DNA from: a bacterium
Lineage (GTDB): Bacteria > SZUA-79 > Acidulodesulfobacterales > Acidulodesulfobacteraceae
DNA length: 40,552 nucleotides
Assembly (NCBI GenBank): GCA_021850985.1
Contig: JAJZJX010000015.1
Span: forward strand, 1 to 40,552
Reading direction: 5' to 3'
The notes under the pieces: model-generated
The model's input: the letters and a program-made list of their open reading frames with translations, nothing else
Told to the model about the DNA's origin: nothing
Databases searched by the model: none
Shown: in pieces, positions 25,484 through 34,644 of the stretch
Layout: the number at the start of each line of letters is the position of its first letter
How positions within the stretch are numbered: position 1 is the first letter of the stretch
Program-made: the position numbers and the translations under genes

Positions 25484-26110
25484 CTAAGGTTTCTTAACTG
25501 CAGGCGGCTTCTGCGCCGGCTTTGCCGGCAACTTAGGCTTTACCGCTCCTATGAACGAGAATGTCGTTCCCTGAAAAGATACCGAAACATTCCCGCCCTT
25601 AGCTTTCTTTGAAATAGACACGCCGTGTACGTCCACTATCCGTTTCATAGAAGCAAGTTTATAAAAAAACTTATACACGTTATAAAAATTTCCGCTTATG
25701 TTCATCGAAAAAGGAACCGTTTCATAAAATCCTTTGGTAATTCCTTTGTCAGGTTTAAACATATTGAGATTAAGATTTAAAACTTTTTCGTAGTTAGAAA
25801 TTTTCATCAAAAGCTGAGGTATATTTTTCTTTGACGGAAGTTCTAAAAGCAGACCTGCAAATTCTTTACTTAATTTTTTATCCTGCTTTAATACAAGCGG
25901 ATAACTTCTCGCTAAAGTTAAATAGGAATTATATTTGGACGTTGCCGCGTTTAAAGCGTTCTGCTGCTGCGCTTCCTTCGTTTTTAATCCGGCATATATA
26001 AAATAATAATAAACTCCGATGATAACTATAAACAAAACTATGCTTATAATTATCCCTAAAACCTTAGGATTTTTTAAATCGATTTTAGATTTTATAGATT
26101 CTAAATTCAT
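25484..26110 (-). CDS. pilO: Type IV pilus inner-membrane protein PilO
   Basis: 208 residues. A short cytoplasmic N-terminus and one membrane segment (~17-40, VLGIIISIVLFIVIIGVYYYFIYAGL) are followed by a coiled-coil stretch (KTKEAQQQNALNAATSKYNSYLTLARSYPL). A ferredoxin-like periplasmic domain follows (KNIPQLLMKISNYEKVLNLNLNMFKPDKG, YETVPFSMNISGNFYNVYKFFYKLASMKRIVDV). The C-terminus is Pro/Lys-rich. It pairs with PilN to form the alignment complex. It starts 1 nt after the pilN stop. Confidence 0.9.
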   Translation of the reverse strand: MNLESIKSKIDLKNPKVLGIIISIVLFIVIIGVYYYFIYAGLKTKEAQQQNALNAATSKYNSYLTLARSYPLVLKQDKKLSKEFAGLLLELPSKKNIPQLLMKISNYEKVLNLNLNMFKPDKGITKGFYETVPFSMNISGNFYNVYKFFYKLASMKRIVDVHGVSISKKAKGGNVSVSFQGTTFSFIGAVKPKLPAKPAQKPPAVKKP

Positions 26111-26111
26111 A

Positions 26112-26693
26112 TTATTTTTTTAAAGTATTATTAGATAATGCTTCGCCTTTTACGTTCATAGTCATGCTGAAATTTTGCAGCTTAAGCCCCTGTTTTTTTG
26201 TTTCGGAAGTCTGTATTAAACTTACGTCGTTAAAAAAACCGGTTTTGCTTAAATTGTTCATAAAAATAGACTCGACCTGTCCGTCTAATGCAGTTCCTGA
26301 AACAGAGATTATGCCTTTATTTGATTTTAAAGAATTAATCCACGAAAATCTTGGTATTGCGGCCGTAATGTAATATATGTATCCCAACGGACCCATTTGA
26401 GCTTTTTTTAACGTTTTAATAACGTTAATCTTTTGCAATATTTGGGCGTCTTTTGCTTTCAGGGCGTTAACTTTTTCAACTTGCGGCATTAACACGACCG
26501 TTTTGGCGTTATAGATTTTTATATTCTTATTTATATCGTTTATTTTGCTTTTAATAGATGACTGCATTAAAAAAATAACGATTCCTCCGGCTATAATAGG
26601 AATTATTAAAAAGATAAGCATATTGCGCAGGCTTCCCGCTTCTATGGAAATTTTTACTTTTTTAGGTTTTTTATTCAAATTGATTTTAATCAA
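26112..26693 (-). CDS. pilN: Type IV pilus inner-membrane protein PilN (TTG start)
   Basis: 193 residues. The N-terminal IKINLNKKP is the conserved cytoplasmic PilN peptide that binds PilM. It is followed by one membrane helix (~29-49), a coiled coil, and a PilO-like periplasmic domain with YYITAAIPRFSWINSLKSNKGIISVSGTALD. The start codon is TTG at 26693, supported by GGAG about 9 nt upstream and by exact agreement of the N-terminus with the family; no ATG is available nearby. It begins 1 nt after the pilM stop. Confidence 0.9.
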   Translation of the reverse strand: MIKINLNKKPKKVKISIEAGSLRNMLIFLIIPIIAGGIVIFLMQSSIKSKINDINKNIKIYNAKTVVLMPQVEKVNALKAKDAQILQKINVIKTLKKAQMGPLGYIYYITAAIPRFSWINSLKSNKGIISVSGTALDGQVESIFMNNLSKTGFFNDVSLIQTSETKKQGLKLQNFSMTMNVKGEALSNNTLKK

Positions 26694-26694
26694 T

Positions 26695-27747
26695 TTATTC
26701 CGCTCCTCTTATCGCAAGACCGACTGCTACGCTGAAAAAATCGTGAATATCGTCGGATAATTCATGCTTAAAAAGTAAATTTCTAAAAGGATTTAAATTT
26801 GACGCGGGAATATTAATCTTGCTCTCTATTTCTTGTAATATGTTGCTAATCAGCGCAGAACCGCCCGTCAAATAAATTTTTTTAGGATACTGCTTGTCGT
26901 TGTTTGCCGCAAAATAGTCTATAGTTCTGTGAATTTCGGAAATAACCCTGGTCAAAATCATATCTAAATATATATTGAATTCCGATTTAAAATCTTCGCT
27001 TCTGTTCCCCATATTTCCTGTTTTAATATTTTCGGCTTCGTTAAAATTCATTTGAAACTTTTTGGCTATTTCTTCCGTTATATTGATTCCGCCTATAGGT
27101 ATATCCCTTCTGAATAAATTAGTTCCTTTTTGGAGTATGTGGACGTTTGTTTCCGACGCGCCTATTTTTACTATGGATATAAGTTCGTCGAATTCTTCGG
27201 GATAATTAAAATTAAACATATTTTCGAGAGCTATGCAGTCAACGTCTATTATATAAGGATTCAAACCGCACTCATGAAAAAAATTAGACTGATTTTCTAT
27301 TATATCTTTTTTGCCGGCAATTATCATTACAGCATTGCTTGAAGGCTCCGACGGCGAATCTCCTAGAACCACGTAATCTAAAGATACTTCGTTCATATCG
27401 TACGTTATATATCTTTGAGCTTCGTAATAAATCGAAGATTCAAGTTCCGACGATTTCATTTTAGGCATTTCTATGGTTTTAATTATTACGTGCTTGCAAG
27501 GTATTCCGACTACTACTTTTTTTTCTTTTATGCCGTGCTTGGCGAGAGAAGTCTTTAGATATGAAGCCGTTGAAGCCGCATCGTTTATAATGCCTCCGCT
27601 AACGGCTCCGGAAGGAAGGTCTATTATATCTAAAACGTCTATATAATATTTATGTCCGCTTTTAGAAAGTTCAATTACTTTAATAGAACTGGATCCGATG
27701 TCTATACCCACGCTCTTTTTTGAACTTATTCCAAATTTAAGCGCCAT
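26695..27747 (-). CDS. pilM: Type IV pilus actin-like ATPase PilM
   Basis: 350 residues. An actin/FtsA-like fold with SVGIDIGSSSIKVIELSK (phosphate 1), GIPCKHVIIKTIEMPKM, YEAQRYITYDMNEVSLDYVVLG, IVKIGASETNVHILQKGTNLFRRDIPIGGINITEEIA (phosphate 2) and KKIYLTGGSALISNI (adenosine motif). It binds ATP on the cytoplasmic side and docks the PilN N-terminal peptide. First gene of pilMNOPQ; GAGG lies at good spacing before the ATG. The 237-nt gap upstream (27748-27984) is extremely AT-rich and probably holds its promoter and that of the divergent gene. Confidence 0.94.
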   Translation of the reverse strand: MALKFGISSKKSVGIDIGSSSIKVIELSKSGHKYYIDVLDIIDLPSGAVSGGIINDAASTASYLKTSLAKHGIKEKKVVVGIPCKHVIIKTIEMPKMKSSELESSIYYEAQRYITYDMNEVSLDYVVLGDSPSEPSSNAVMIIAGKKDIIENQSNFFHECGLNPYIIDVDCIALENMFNFNYPEEFDELISIVKIGASETNVHILQKGTNLFRRDIPIGGINITEEIAKKFQMNFNEAENIKTGNMGNRSEDFKSEFNIYLDMILTRVISEIHRTIDYFAANNDKQYPKKIYLTGGSALISNILQEIESKINIPASNLNPFRNLLFKHELSDDIHDFFSVAVGLAIRGAE

Positions 27748-27984
27748 GAAAACCTCATTTTATTTTTATTTAATATTTTTATTTAAATAAATCGGCAATG
27801 TATATGCAAAACTTTATATATAAAATATTAATAAATAATTTCTAAATATAATTTAATTTATATCAAACTTTTATATATATCTAAATATAAAATACCTTCA
27901 ATTAAATTAAATGTCAAGTATTTTTATTATTTTTTATAAAAATTATAATCTTTTTGATTTTATTTTAACTCTAAAAATCGTATA

Positions 27985-29568
27985 ATGTTTCTAAAAAAAA
28001 TTAATAACGCTATGAATAAAAACAAAATAATCGCTTACTCTCTTTCTTTTATCCTGCTTATTTTATTCGCCGTCAGGCTTATATTAATAACTAAAATAGA
28101 CCTTATCCCTGAAGAAACTTATTACTGGCAATGGTCTAGGCATCTCGCGCTTTCATATTACGATATGTCTCCTATGGTTGCATATACTATCGCGTTAACG
28201 ACTTTTTTCGGAAGATTCAATTCCCAGTTTTTCGTCAGGTTTGCGGCTCCGGCAATTTCTCTACTGTTGTCGGTGTTCGCTTATTTAATCTTAAAAAAAA
28301 TAACCGGAAAGACCTTACAGCCGTTAATATGGGCGATTTTATTAAACGCCATCCCGATATTAAATATAGGTTCCGTTTTGATAGTTTACGGAAATTTGCA
28401 GATGCTCTTTTTCTCGCTGACTATTCTGCTATTGATATATTTTATTATTTCCGGCAAAAATTTTTACTGGTATTTAATAGGGATATCAACGGGGCTCGCC
28501 TTGCTGAGCAAATACACTGCAGCGTTTATTTATCCGATAGTTTTAGCTTTTCTTCTTTTAAGCGGAAAGCATAGGAAATATCTTTTTAAAAAAGAACCGT
28601 ATATAGCCTTTTTAATATCGGCAATTATATTCGCTCCGGTAATAGTTTGGAACAGCCTTAACGATTTCGTATCGTTCAGGCATCTTATGACGCTGTCGGG
28701 AGGCTATAAAAGCTTCGATATATTTCTAAATAATCTTTTTTTGTTTATAGTATCGCAGGCGGGTATTATTTCTCCATTTTTATTTTTAATAATAATGGTT
28801 TCGATGTTTGCCGGATTATATATCGGCTTAAAAGAAAAAAACGACGTGTATTTAGCTCTTTCCGCCGCGTCTATAATACCTTTTTTATATTTTTTATATC
28901 AATGCGCAAAAACTATGGTCCAGCCTAACTGGCCGGTTTTTTTATATTTTCCCGCTTTCCTGCTTGCTTCTCTCGTCGCTTACAGGCTTTACGAAACCTC
29001 TAAAAAGAAAATAAAAAAAATAATAGTTTATTTTTACGGTCTTTCGTTTTTCACCGGAATTCTGTTTTCGGTTATTATTTTTATTTCCCCTTATTATCTT
29101 CCGGTAGGAAAACTGTTTAACGTTAAGGTAAGCAAAAGCCCTTTAAGGGATATGCTCGGATGGAAAAAGATGGCCGAAGACGCAGATTTTATTTTAAATA
29201 AATACAAAAAAGACCGGCTTCTTATAGCAGCAAGAAGATTTCAAACTGCAAGCGAACTTGCGTATTACGTTAAAGGAAGGCCTCAGACGTACTCTTTCAA
29301 CTATTTTATTAGAAACAACGAATATTCGCTGTGGAATAATTTTAAAAATAAAAAAGGGCGGAATTTTCTTTACGTGATAGATACAAAATACGGAAAAAAC
29401 TTGGAAAAAAGCTTATGCGAAAATTTCAAGAGCTGCACGCTCGTTAAGAAAACCGTAATAAAAAATAAATTCGGCCGGAAAATCAGGACGGTAAAATTTT
29501 ATATACTTAAAGATTTTCTCTACAAAGATAAGTATATGTTTAAAAAATTCTCGTCTAAAGAATTTTAA
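27985..29568 (+). CDS. ArnT-like lipid-linked sugar glycosyltransferase (GT39/GT83-type membrane protein)
   Basis: 527 residues with about 10-12 membrane segments in the first ~385 residues, then a soluble C-terminal domain. The first periplasmic loop, PEETYYWQWSRHLALSYYDMSPMVAYTIALTTFFG (~37-71), is the signature of the ArnT / protein-mannosyltransferase group, with the usual acidic pair written EE. These enzymes move a sugar from a polyprenyl carrier to lipid A, protein or glycan at the outer face of the inner membrane. No Shine-Dalgarno sequence is visible before the ATG at 27985 or the alternative ATG at 28012. A TATAAT at 27944-27949 could serve as -10. It is alone on the plus strand; its 3' end overlaps hdrB2 by 4 nt, convergently. 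Confidence 0.83.
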   Translation: MFLKKINNAMNKNKIIAYSLSFILLILFAVRLILITKIDLIPEETYYWQWSRHLALSYYDMSPMVAYTIALTTFFGRFNSQFFVRFAAPAISLLLSVFAYLILKKITGKTLQPLIWAILLNAIPILNIGSVLIVYGNLQMLFFSLTILLLIYFIISGKNFYWYLIGISTGLALLSKYTAAFIYPIVLAFLLLSGKHRKYLFKKEPYIAFLISAIIFAPVIVWNSLNDFVSFRHLMTLSGGYKSFDIFLNNLFLFIVSQAGIISPFLFLIIMVSMFAGLYIGLKEKNDVYLALSAASIIPFLYFLYQCAKTMVQPNWPVFLYFPAFLLASLVAYRLYETSKKKIKKIIVYFYGLSFFTGILFSVIIFISPYYLPVGKLFNVKVSKSPLRDMLGWKKMAEDADFILNKYKKDRLLIAARRFQTASELAYYVKGRPQTYSFNYFIRNNEYSLWNNFKNKKGRNFLYVIDTKYGKNLEKSLCENFKSCTLVKKTVIKNKFGRKIRTVKFYILKDFLYKDKYMFKKFSSKEF

Positions 29569-30488
29569 AAGCCTTTTTCGTTAAGAACTTTTAAAGGTTC
29601 GGAAATCATATCGCTGAATTCCGCTTCTTTTTTTGAAAAACCGAACGCTAAAGCCATTAACTGCGTAAGATAAACAATAGGGAGTTCGGAATCTTTTCCA
29701 AATTTTTCGACTATTTTCGGCTGATTAACGTCTAATGCTCCGGCGCATTTAGGGCATATAAGAGCTATAACGTCGGCTCCGGCTTTTTTAGCCTTTGAAA
29801 TAGTCTGAGAACATAAAGTAAACGACGTCTCCTCGTCCTGGACGACGTTCCTTCCGCCGCAGCACTGCACTTCGTTGCCGTAAAAAACCGTTTCCGCGCC
29901 TAAAGCTTCAAGAAATTCATGCATGAACCGCGGCCTTTCGGAATTATCCATTTTAGGTTTTTTATCGGTAAAAGTGTACATAGAAGGCCTGGAATAAAGG
30001 CATCCGTAATAAGGAGCGACTTTAAGCCCTTTAAGAGGTTTAACGACGTTCTTTTTTACTTCTTCCACGCCTTTTTCGTTATATAAAAATTCGAGAATGT
30101 GCCTTGCTTCGCCGTCAGGAATAAATTCCTCGTTAAATTCGCCGGCTTCTTTAAATATTTCGTTAACGGCAGAAAGTTCGTTTTGGTTTTCCTTAACTCT
30201 GGCAATCGACCTGCTGAATTCGTGGTAGCATACCGAACAAGCCATAACTAAATTTTTAGAGCCGAGCCTGTTTTTAGCAAGCATCATATTTCTTAGGGGC
30301 ATATACATAGAAGCCGCCCCCTTAGATTTCATTTCGCCTATTCCGCAGCAGTTATAATCCGGAATTTCGACAAGTTCTATCCCCATTTTTTTTGAAACTA
30401 ATTTTGAACTGTTATTGTAGGCTCTGTCTATAGTCAATAATGCGCATCCAGGATAATACGCCGCCTGATTTTCCTTTAATTTATCCAT
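29565..30488 (-). CDS. hdrB2: sHdr subunit HdrB2 (two CCG domains)
   Basis: 307 residues. Two cysteine-rich CCG domains typical of heterodisulfide-reductase subunit B. The first has YYPGCALL, PDYNCCGIGEM and MACSVCYHEF. The second has YYGCLYSRP (~159), VQCCGGRN (~207) and LICPKCAG (~243). In methanogen HdrB these ligate unusual [4Fe-4S] clusters that split the disulfide. In the sHdr system it is part of a cytoplasmic complex that oxidises protein-bound sulfane sulfur. It starts 4 nt after the hdrC2 stop. Last gene of the six-gene operon. Confidence 0.9.
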   Translation of the reverse strand: MDKLKENQAAYYPGCALLTIDRAYNNSSKLVSKKMGIELVEIPDYNCCGIGEMKSKGAASMYMPLRNMMLAKNRLGSKNLVMACSVCYHEFSRSIARVKENQNELSAVNEIFKEAGEFNEEFIPDGEARHILEFLYNEKGVEEVKKNVVKPLKGLKVAPYYGCLYSRPSMYTFTDKKPKMDNSERPRFMHEFLEALGAETVFYGNEVQCCGGRNVVQDEETSFTLCSQTISKAKKAGADVIALICPKCAGALDVNQPKIVEKFGKDSELPIVYLTQLMALAFGFSKKEAEFSDMISEPLKVLNEKGF

Positions 30489-30492
30489 TTAT

Positions 30493-31263
30493 CTAAACCC
30501 CCGCTTCGCCGTTTTCAATAGTATTTAGTTTATGTAAATAATTTTCTATCGCTTTTCTGGAACTGCCCCAGTTATGAGGCTTGCCAAGCTTTAGTATAGA
30601 AAATGCCCTGCCGTCTTTAGCCATTTTTAAAATAGCGCCTCTTTCTATCTTTCCAAGCAGTTCTTTCGTTCTTCCGGATTTTTGCATTGCGGACGTATGA
30701 AGTTTGGCAAGATCCAGCCTTCCGTGCCCTATTATCATGTCTTCGTATATTTTCTTTACTTCCTCGTCAAGTTTTAATTTGGTTTCAACCTCTTCCGGAA
30801 AGTATTTTTTTATAACAAGCGCAAGTGCTTCCATCATTTCTGCAGGATTTACCTGTTTCGGGCATCTCTGGGAGCATTTATAGCATCCGACGCAGCGCCA
30901 GGCGACGTCTATATATTTTTTCAGTTCTTTTAAATTTCCCAACTGCATCATATAAATGAACGCCCTTGGATTAAATCTTCTGTATAAAGGCGTCACGGTA
31001 CAGCTTGCGGTACACATCCCGCACTGCCAGCATCTGTTTATTCTGGAACCTGCGACGGTTTTCTTAATTTCTTCAAAAAAACTTCTGTCAAATTCGGAAT
31101 CCACGCGGGAAATAATGAAGGTATTCCAGCGGCCCGAAACATCTACGCCGTCGATGACTAAGTTTTTTTCTTCTTTAATATTTTCGTCTTCTATAAGGTG
31201 CCTTGCTATTATATGTTCGCCTTTTTCGGCAACTGGCCTGCTTTCGTGCTTTTCTAACGCCAT
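30493..31263 (-). CDS. hdrC2: sHdr subunit HdrC2 (ferredoxin-like)
   Basis: 256 residues. Two [4Fe-4S] motifs, CWQCGMCTASCTVTP (~77) and CVGCYKCSQRCPKQVNP (~124), as in HdrC. A ~75-residue N-terminal region precedes them and a helical C-terminus with basic residues follows. It shuttles electrons between HdrA and HdrB2. The ATG is preceded by GGAGGG. A 197-nt gap with an inverted pair of palindromes separates it from the hyp gene, which is unusual inside a tight operon. Confidence 0.9.
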   Translation of the reverse strand: MALEKHESRPVAEKGEHIIARHLIEDENIKEEKNLVIDGVDVSGRWNTFIISRVDSEFDRSFFEEIKKTVAGSRINRCWQCGMCTASCTVTPLYRRFNPRAFIYMMQLGNLKELKKYIDVAWRCVGCYKCSQRCPKQVNPAEMMEALALVIKKYFPEEVETKLKLDEEVKKIYEDMIIGHGRLDLAKLHTSAMQKSGRTKELLGKIERGAILKMAKDGRAFSILKLGKPHNWGSSRKAIENYLHKLNTIENGEAGV

Positions 31264-31301
31264 AAACCCTCCATATTTACATATACATCAATAATAATAT
31301 T

Positions 31302-31330
31302 CTGGATTCCCGCTTTCGCGGGAATGACAA
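31302..31330. repeat. Palindromic repeat, TTCCCGC family (copy 2)
   Basis: CTGGATTCCCGC, TTTC, GCGGGAATGACA. It lies in inverted orientation to the copy at 31391-31418, 60 nt away, within the hdrC2 leader; together they form a REPIN-like pair. Confidence 0.85.
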
Positions 31331-31390
31331 TACCGGTTAGAGCTTTCTTAAGAATGATAGTAGATAGAAATTTATCGCTCATTGTTAAGA

Positions 31391-31418
31391 TGTCATTCCC
31401 GCGAAAGCGGGAATCCAG
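31391..31418. repeat. Palindromic repeat, TTCCCGC family (copy 3)
   Basis: TGTCATTCCCGC, GAAA, GCGGGAATCCAG. It is the inverted partner of 31302-31330. The transcript of the operon could fold into two short hairpins or one long one spanning 31302-31418. Confidence 0.85.
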
Positions 31419-31460
31419 TCCTTTTTAAATCTCCATATCTTTAATTATTAAATAATATTA

Positions 31461-32243
31461 TTATCTTGACTTTTCCAATTTACTCGGTTCTATTTTTTCG
31501 ATGCCTAGAAGTTTTTTCATTAAAGTAAATCCGTCGGGAACGCCGACCGACAACGACTTGGATTCGGCGTAAACCATTTTATAAACGTAATCGGAATACA
31601 TATAGCTTAACAAAATATCCGCCCCGTAAGGACGCTCTAAATTAAGTCCGTTTTTGCCCGACAGTTCGTAAAGATAATCAATTTCGTCTTTCATTTCTTT
31701 AATACTGAAAGGCATAATATAAGGATTGCCGTCCCACGTTCTTTTTAAAAAATCCGCCATATAAGGCAGGCATCCAGTTCCATTATCCTGCCTGTAAACC
31801 CAAGAAGTCCACAAAATATTTTTATCGGGTTCGTAAAAATGCAAAAGTTCTAAAGCTAAGTCCCTTTTAACTATGACGTCGTCATATGAAAACAATTCTA
31901 AAAAACGTCCTATTCTAATTTCAGCCGACTTTTTATTGTCCGCAAGAATTGCAAACGAATTTTGTAAAACTTCCCCGCTTAAGTCATTTAAAATTTTTTC
32001 CTTATGCCTTCTAATCGAAAAAATCATGGATAATATTTTATCCAATCTTTCTTTTTCTAATTCACCGCCTGTTTCCGATGCGTTTTTTACATCGGACAAA
32101 AACTCCTTTATAATTTCCGTTTTAAATCTTAAAAGGCCGTTAAAAAGCTCTATTTTTTCATCCGGTAAATTTTCTCTTACTATCTCGAAAAATTTTTCTT
32201 CGTATCTTTTATCTATTTTGTTATTTTTTAGTATATAGGGCAT
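31461..32243 (-). CDS. sHdr-associated hypothetical protein (Hyp position of the cluster)
   Basis: 260 residues, mostly helical, soluble, no signal peptide. Only two cysteines are visible, so a metal cluster is unlikely. Segments such as FEIVRENLPDEKIELFNGLLRFKTEIIKEFL, RFLELFSYDDVIVKRDLALELLHFYEPDKNILWTSWVYRQDNGTGCLPYMADFL and NPYIMPFSIKEMKDEIDYLYELSGKNG stand out. Its identity rests on position: it lies between hdrA and hdrC2, where sHdr operons encode a conserved hypothetical protein. It starts 1 nt after the hdrA stop, so it is surely co-expressed. Biochemical role unknown; a complex subunit or assembly factor is likely. Confidence 0.75.
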   Translation of the reverse strand: MPYILKNNKIDKRYEEKFFEIVRENLPDEKIELFNGLLRFKTEIIKEFLSDVKNASETGGELEKERLDKILSMIFSIRRHKEKILNDLSGEVLQNSFAILADNKKSAEIRIGRFLELFSYDDVIVKRDLALELLHFYEPDKNILWTSWVYRQDNGTGCLPYMADFLKRTWDGNPYIMPFSIKEMKDEIDYLYELSGKNGLNLERPYGADILLSYMYSDYVYKMVYAESKSLSVGVPDGFTLMKKLLGIEKIEPSKLEKSR

Positions 32244-32244
32244 T

Positions 32245-33288
32245 TTACCTGTTTTTTACCGCATAAGTATAAGCATTCATAGCGGCGGCTGCGCCTTCCG
32301 TAATTGAATCGGAAATAGCCTTTGGTCCGGTACATGCGCCCGCCAGAAAAACTCCTGGTTTATTAGACTTAAACGGTGAAAGCGTGACGTTTTCCGGCTT
32401 TAAAAATCCGTGTTCGTCAAGTTCGATGCCAAGTTTGCTTGATATTTCGGGCGACTGCGGTCCGCCTTCCATGCCCGAAGCAAGAACTACCATATCGAAA
32501 GGAATTTCGAACGGTCCTCTTAAAAGCGTATCTTCTCCTTTGCATACGACCGTATTGTCCGGTCCGGAAGTAATTTCCGCAATTCTGCCTTTAACTATCT
32601 GAACGTCATGTTCTTCCATAGCTTTCCAGTATAAATCTTCAAAAAAACCGTAAGTCCTTATGTCCATATAAAATATATAAGCTTCGCAGTCCGGAAAATG
32701 CTCTCTCATTTCAATAGCCTGCTTTACGGAAACCGTACAGCAAACTCTTGAACAATACTGATTTCCTACATGTCTGTCCCTCGAACCGACGCAGAGAATA
32801 AACGCTACTTTTTTAGGAGGCTTTCCGTTTGACGGTCTTACAAAATTATTCTCGCCCATCATTCTTTCTAGGTCTTTTATGTCTATAACATCGTCAAAAA
32901 GCTGATAAGAATATTTTGCGTCTCTTGCAGGATCGAAATGCTCAAAGCCGGTCGCAACGATAACCGAATCAAATGTTTTAGTTTCGCTTCCCGAAGCAGA
33001 CTTTATAACGGCGTCGAATTTTTTTCCGTTTTCTTTAAAATCAGAAACTTCGGAAGAATAATAAACTTTGATATTGCCGCCGGACTCGGCTTTTTTAATA
33101 AGCTCTCCTATTACGTTGTCTGCCGGCTGCATATCGGGAAACAAAAATTTATATTTGAATTTTTTAGGGTTGCCTCCGAGAAATGAATCTCTTTCGACCA
33201 AAGCTACGTTCACCCCCAATTCTGAAAGCATGACGGCCGCATTTAAACCTGCCGGACCTCCGCCTATCACTAAAATATTTTCAGACAT
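32245..33288 (-). CDS. hdrA: sHdr subunit HdrA (FAD-binding)
   Basis: 347 residues, the short sHdr-type HdrA. It has an FAD-binding Rossmann motif at the N-terminus (ILVIGGGPAGLNAAVMLSELGVNVALVERDSFLGGN), SVIVATGFEHFDP, and a cysteine motif for an [4Fe-4S] cluster at ~162-183 (FILCVGSRD…NQYCSRVCCTVSVKQA). The second FAD segment PGVFLAGACTGPKAISDSITEGAAAAMNAY follows. It lacks the N- and C-terminal ferredoxin extensions of methanogen HdrA. It would be the flavin core that passes electrons from sulfane-sulfur oxidation. GGAGG precedes the ATG at 33288. Confidence 0.92.
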   Translation of the reverse strand: MSENILVIGGGPAGLNAAVMLSELGVNVALVERDSFLGGNPKKFKYKFLFPDMQPADNVIGELIKKAESGGNIKVYYSSEVSDFKENGKKFDAVIKSASGSETKTFDSVIVATGFEHFDPARDAKYSYQLFDDVIDIKDLERMMGENNFVRPSNGKPPKKVAFILCVGSRDRHVGNQYCSRVCCTVSVKQAIEMREHFPDCEAYIFYMDIRTYGFFEDLYWKAMEEHDVQIVKGRIAEITSGPDNTVVCKGEDTLLRGPFEIPFDMVVLASGMEGGPQSPEISSKLGIELDEHGFLKPENVTLSPFKSNKPGVFLAGACTGPKAISDSITEGAAAAMNAYTYAVKNR

Positions 33289-33340
33289 AAAACATCCTCC
33301 ATTAAATCGCCTTATTATAATAATTAATCTTTATAAAGTT

Positions 33341-33370
33341 TGTCATTGCAAGCAAAGCGAAGCAATCTCA
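33341..33370. repeat. TCATTGC…GCAATC palindromic repeat
   Basis: TGTCATTGC, AAGCAAAGCGAA, GCAATCTCA. A well-known type of dispersed bacterial palindrome, different from the TTCCCGC family. It lies between hdrB1 and hdrA in the sHdr operon. Only one copy is in the window. Confidence 0.65.
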
Positions 33371-33398
33371 ATCAATATCGTCTGCTTTTCTCTATTCT

Positions 33399-34601
33399 CT
33401 AACTTTTAGGATACTCATATAAATTAACTGTTTTACCGCCCGCTTTAAGTTCTTCGAGATAGGCGTTGTATTCTTCTTCGGATTTTTTCCAGTCTATTCC
33501 GATTTTATCGCATAGCGGTCTCCAATCGGTCGTATGCCATTGAAGCTGGACTATTTTAAAAACGTCCGCGCCGCACGCTAACGCCGCAAACATAACGTCA
33601 GCCATAACCGGAACCTGTTCCGTGTAGCCCATAGCTTTTCCTATCCACTGGTTTTTATCCAATGTAGTGGTGCATCCGGTATCCTGTGTAATGCAGACGT
33701 CGGAATGGGCTTCCCTTACCATCGGCCTTATTTTTCTGTCCATTACGAAAGACCTCGACGCTTCCCTTTCCGTCAATATATGCCTGAAACCGAAACCGCA
33801 GCAGTCGTACCATGTAGAATAATCCGCAACCTGTGCGCCGAGAGCAAGCATTACTCCGGTAGAAACGGCAGTTCTTTTTCCGGCATATATATCTTTGTCG
33901 TAAATACAGTCTTCGGGAATCATTTTATATGTATGGCAAGCAGGATGAACGGTAGCTATAACGCTGCTTAAATCGTATTTTTTTAACTTTGCAATTTCAA
34001 AACGCATAACATGCACCCATTCGCTGTAATGCACGATATATTCGGGGATGACTAAATCTCTTCCTATTTTTTGCATAATTCTGCGGACTTCGTCTCGCAG
34101 TTCTTTGTTTTCGACGAGCAAATTTCTCATCTCTTTATAGTCGCCGAACGTCGTAGCGCAATGAAAAAGCGGAAATAAACCTAATTCGTATGCCCTGTGC
34201 CAGTTTCTTACCGCAACGGCGGCAAGCCCGACAGGGTTGGACGTTCCTGACCCGTGGTAATTCCAGGCGGTACACGACGTCTGATTTCTTTCATCGACAT
34301 ATTCCAAACCCATCTGGTTCATAAACCACAGAAGCGAAACCGGATAGCCCGGAATATTGCCGCACTGTCCGCAGGATTTGTGATGCCATAATTTATTTGT
34401 GGGGATTTTTTTCTTCCAGCCAAGCAGAGTTTCAGCTTCTATAGGTTTGTTTTCGTCTTTTACGTGTATTACCTTAACCTCGCCTTTTGCTTCAAGTTCA
34501 AGCAGCCTCTCATGTATATCTTCGAGTTTTCTTCCCGCAGTGTGGATATAATCCGATTTTACGTTTGCAAGACCGAGCCTGTTGCTGATTTCTATAGCCA
34601 T
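33399..34601 (-). CDS. hdrB1: sHdr subunit HdrB1
   Basis: 400 residues, longer than HdrB2. Cysteine motifs in order: HHKSCGQCGNIPGYP (~74), QTSCTAWNYHG (~108), FHCATTFGD (~147), HPACHTYKM (~217), WYDCCGFGFRH (~264), CITQDTGCTTTLD (~307). These fit the CCG-type cluster ligands of HdrB. Together with HdrC1 it forms the second electron-transfer arm of the sHdr complex. AGGAG at good spacing before the ATG at 34601 supports the start. The leader (34602-34778) holds a strong hairpin and a palindromic repeat. Confidence 0.88.
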   Translation of the reverse strand: MAIEISNRLGLANVKSDYIHTAGRKLEDIHERLLELEAKGEVKVIHVKDENKPIEAETLLGWKKKIPTNKLWHHKSCGQCGNIPGYPVSLLWFMNQMGLEYVDERNQTSCTAWNYHGSGTSNPVGLAAVAVRNWHRAYELGLFPLFHCATTFGDYKEMRNLLVENKELRDEVRRIMQKIGRDLVIPEYIVHYSEWVHVMRFEIAKLKKYDLSSVIATVHPACHTYKMIPEDCIYDKDIYAGKRTAVSTGVMLALGAQVADYSTWYDCCGFGFRHILTEREASRSFVMDRKIRPMVREAHSDVCITQDTGCTTTLDKNQWIGKAMGYTEQVPVMADVMFAALACGADVFKIVQLQWHTTDWRPLCDKIGIDWKKSEEEYNAYLEELKAGGKTVNLYEYPKS

Positions 34602-34644
34602 GTTTATGTCTCCTTATTTCTGGATTAACGCTTCGCCATCTACA

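Noticed and set aside
27981-27986. TATAAT as -10 box of the ArnT-like gene
   Set aside because: It overlaps the first ATG, and the nearest TTGATT is 21 nt away. It would require starting at 28012, which also lacks a ribosome site.
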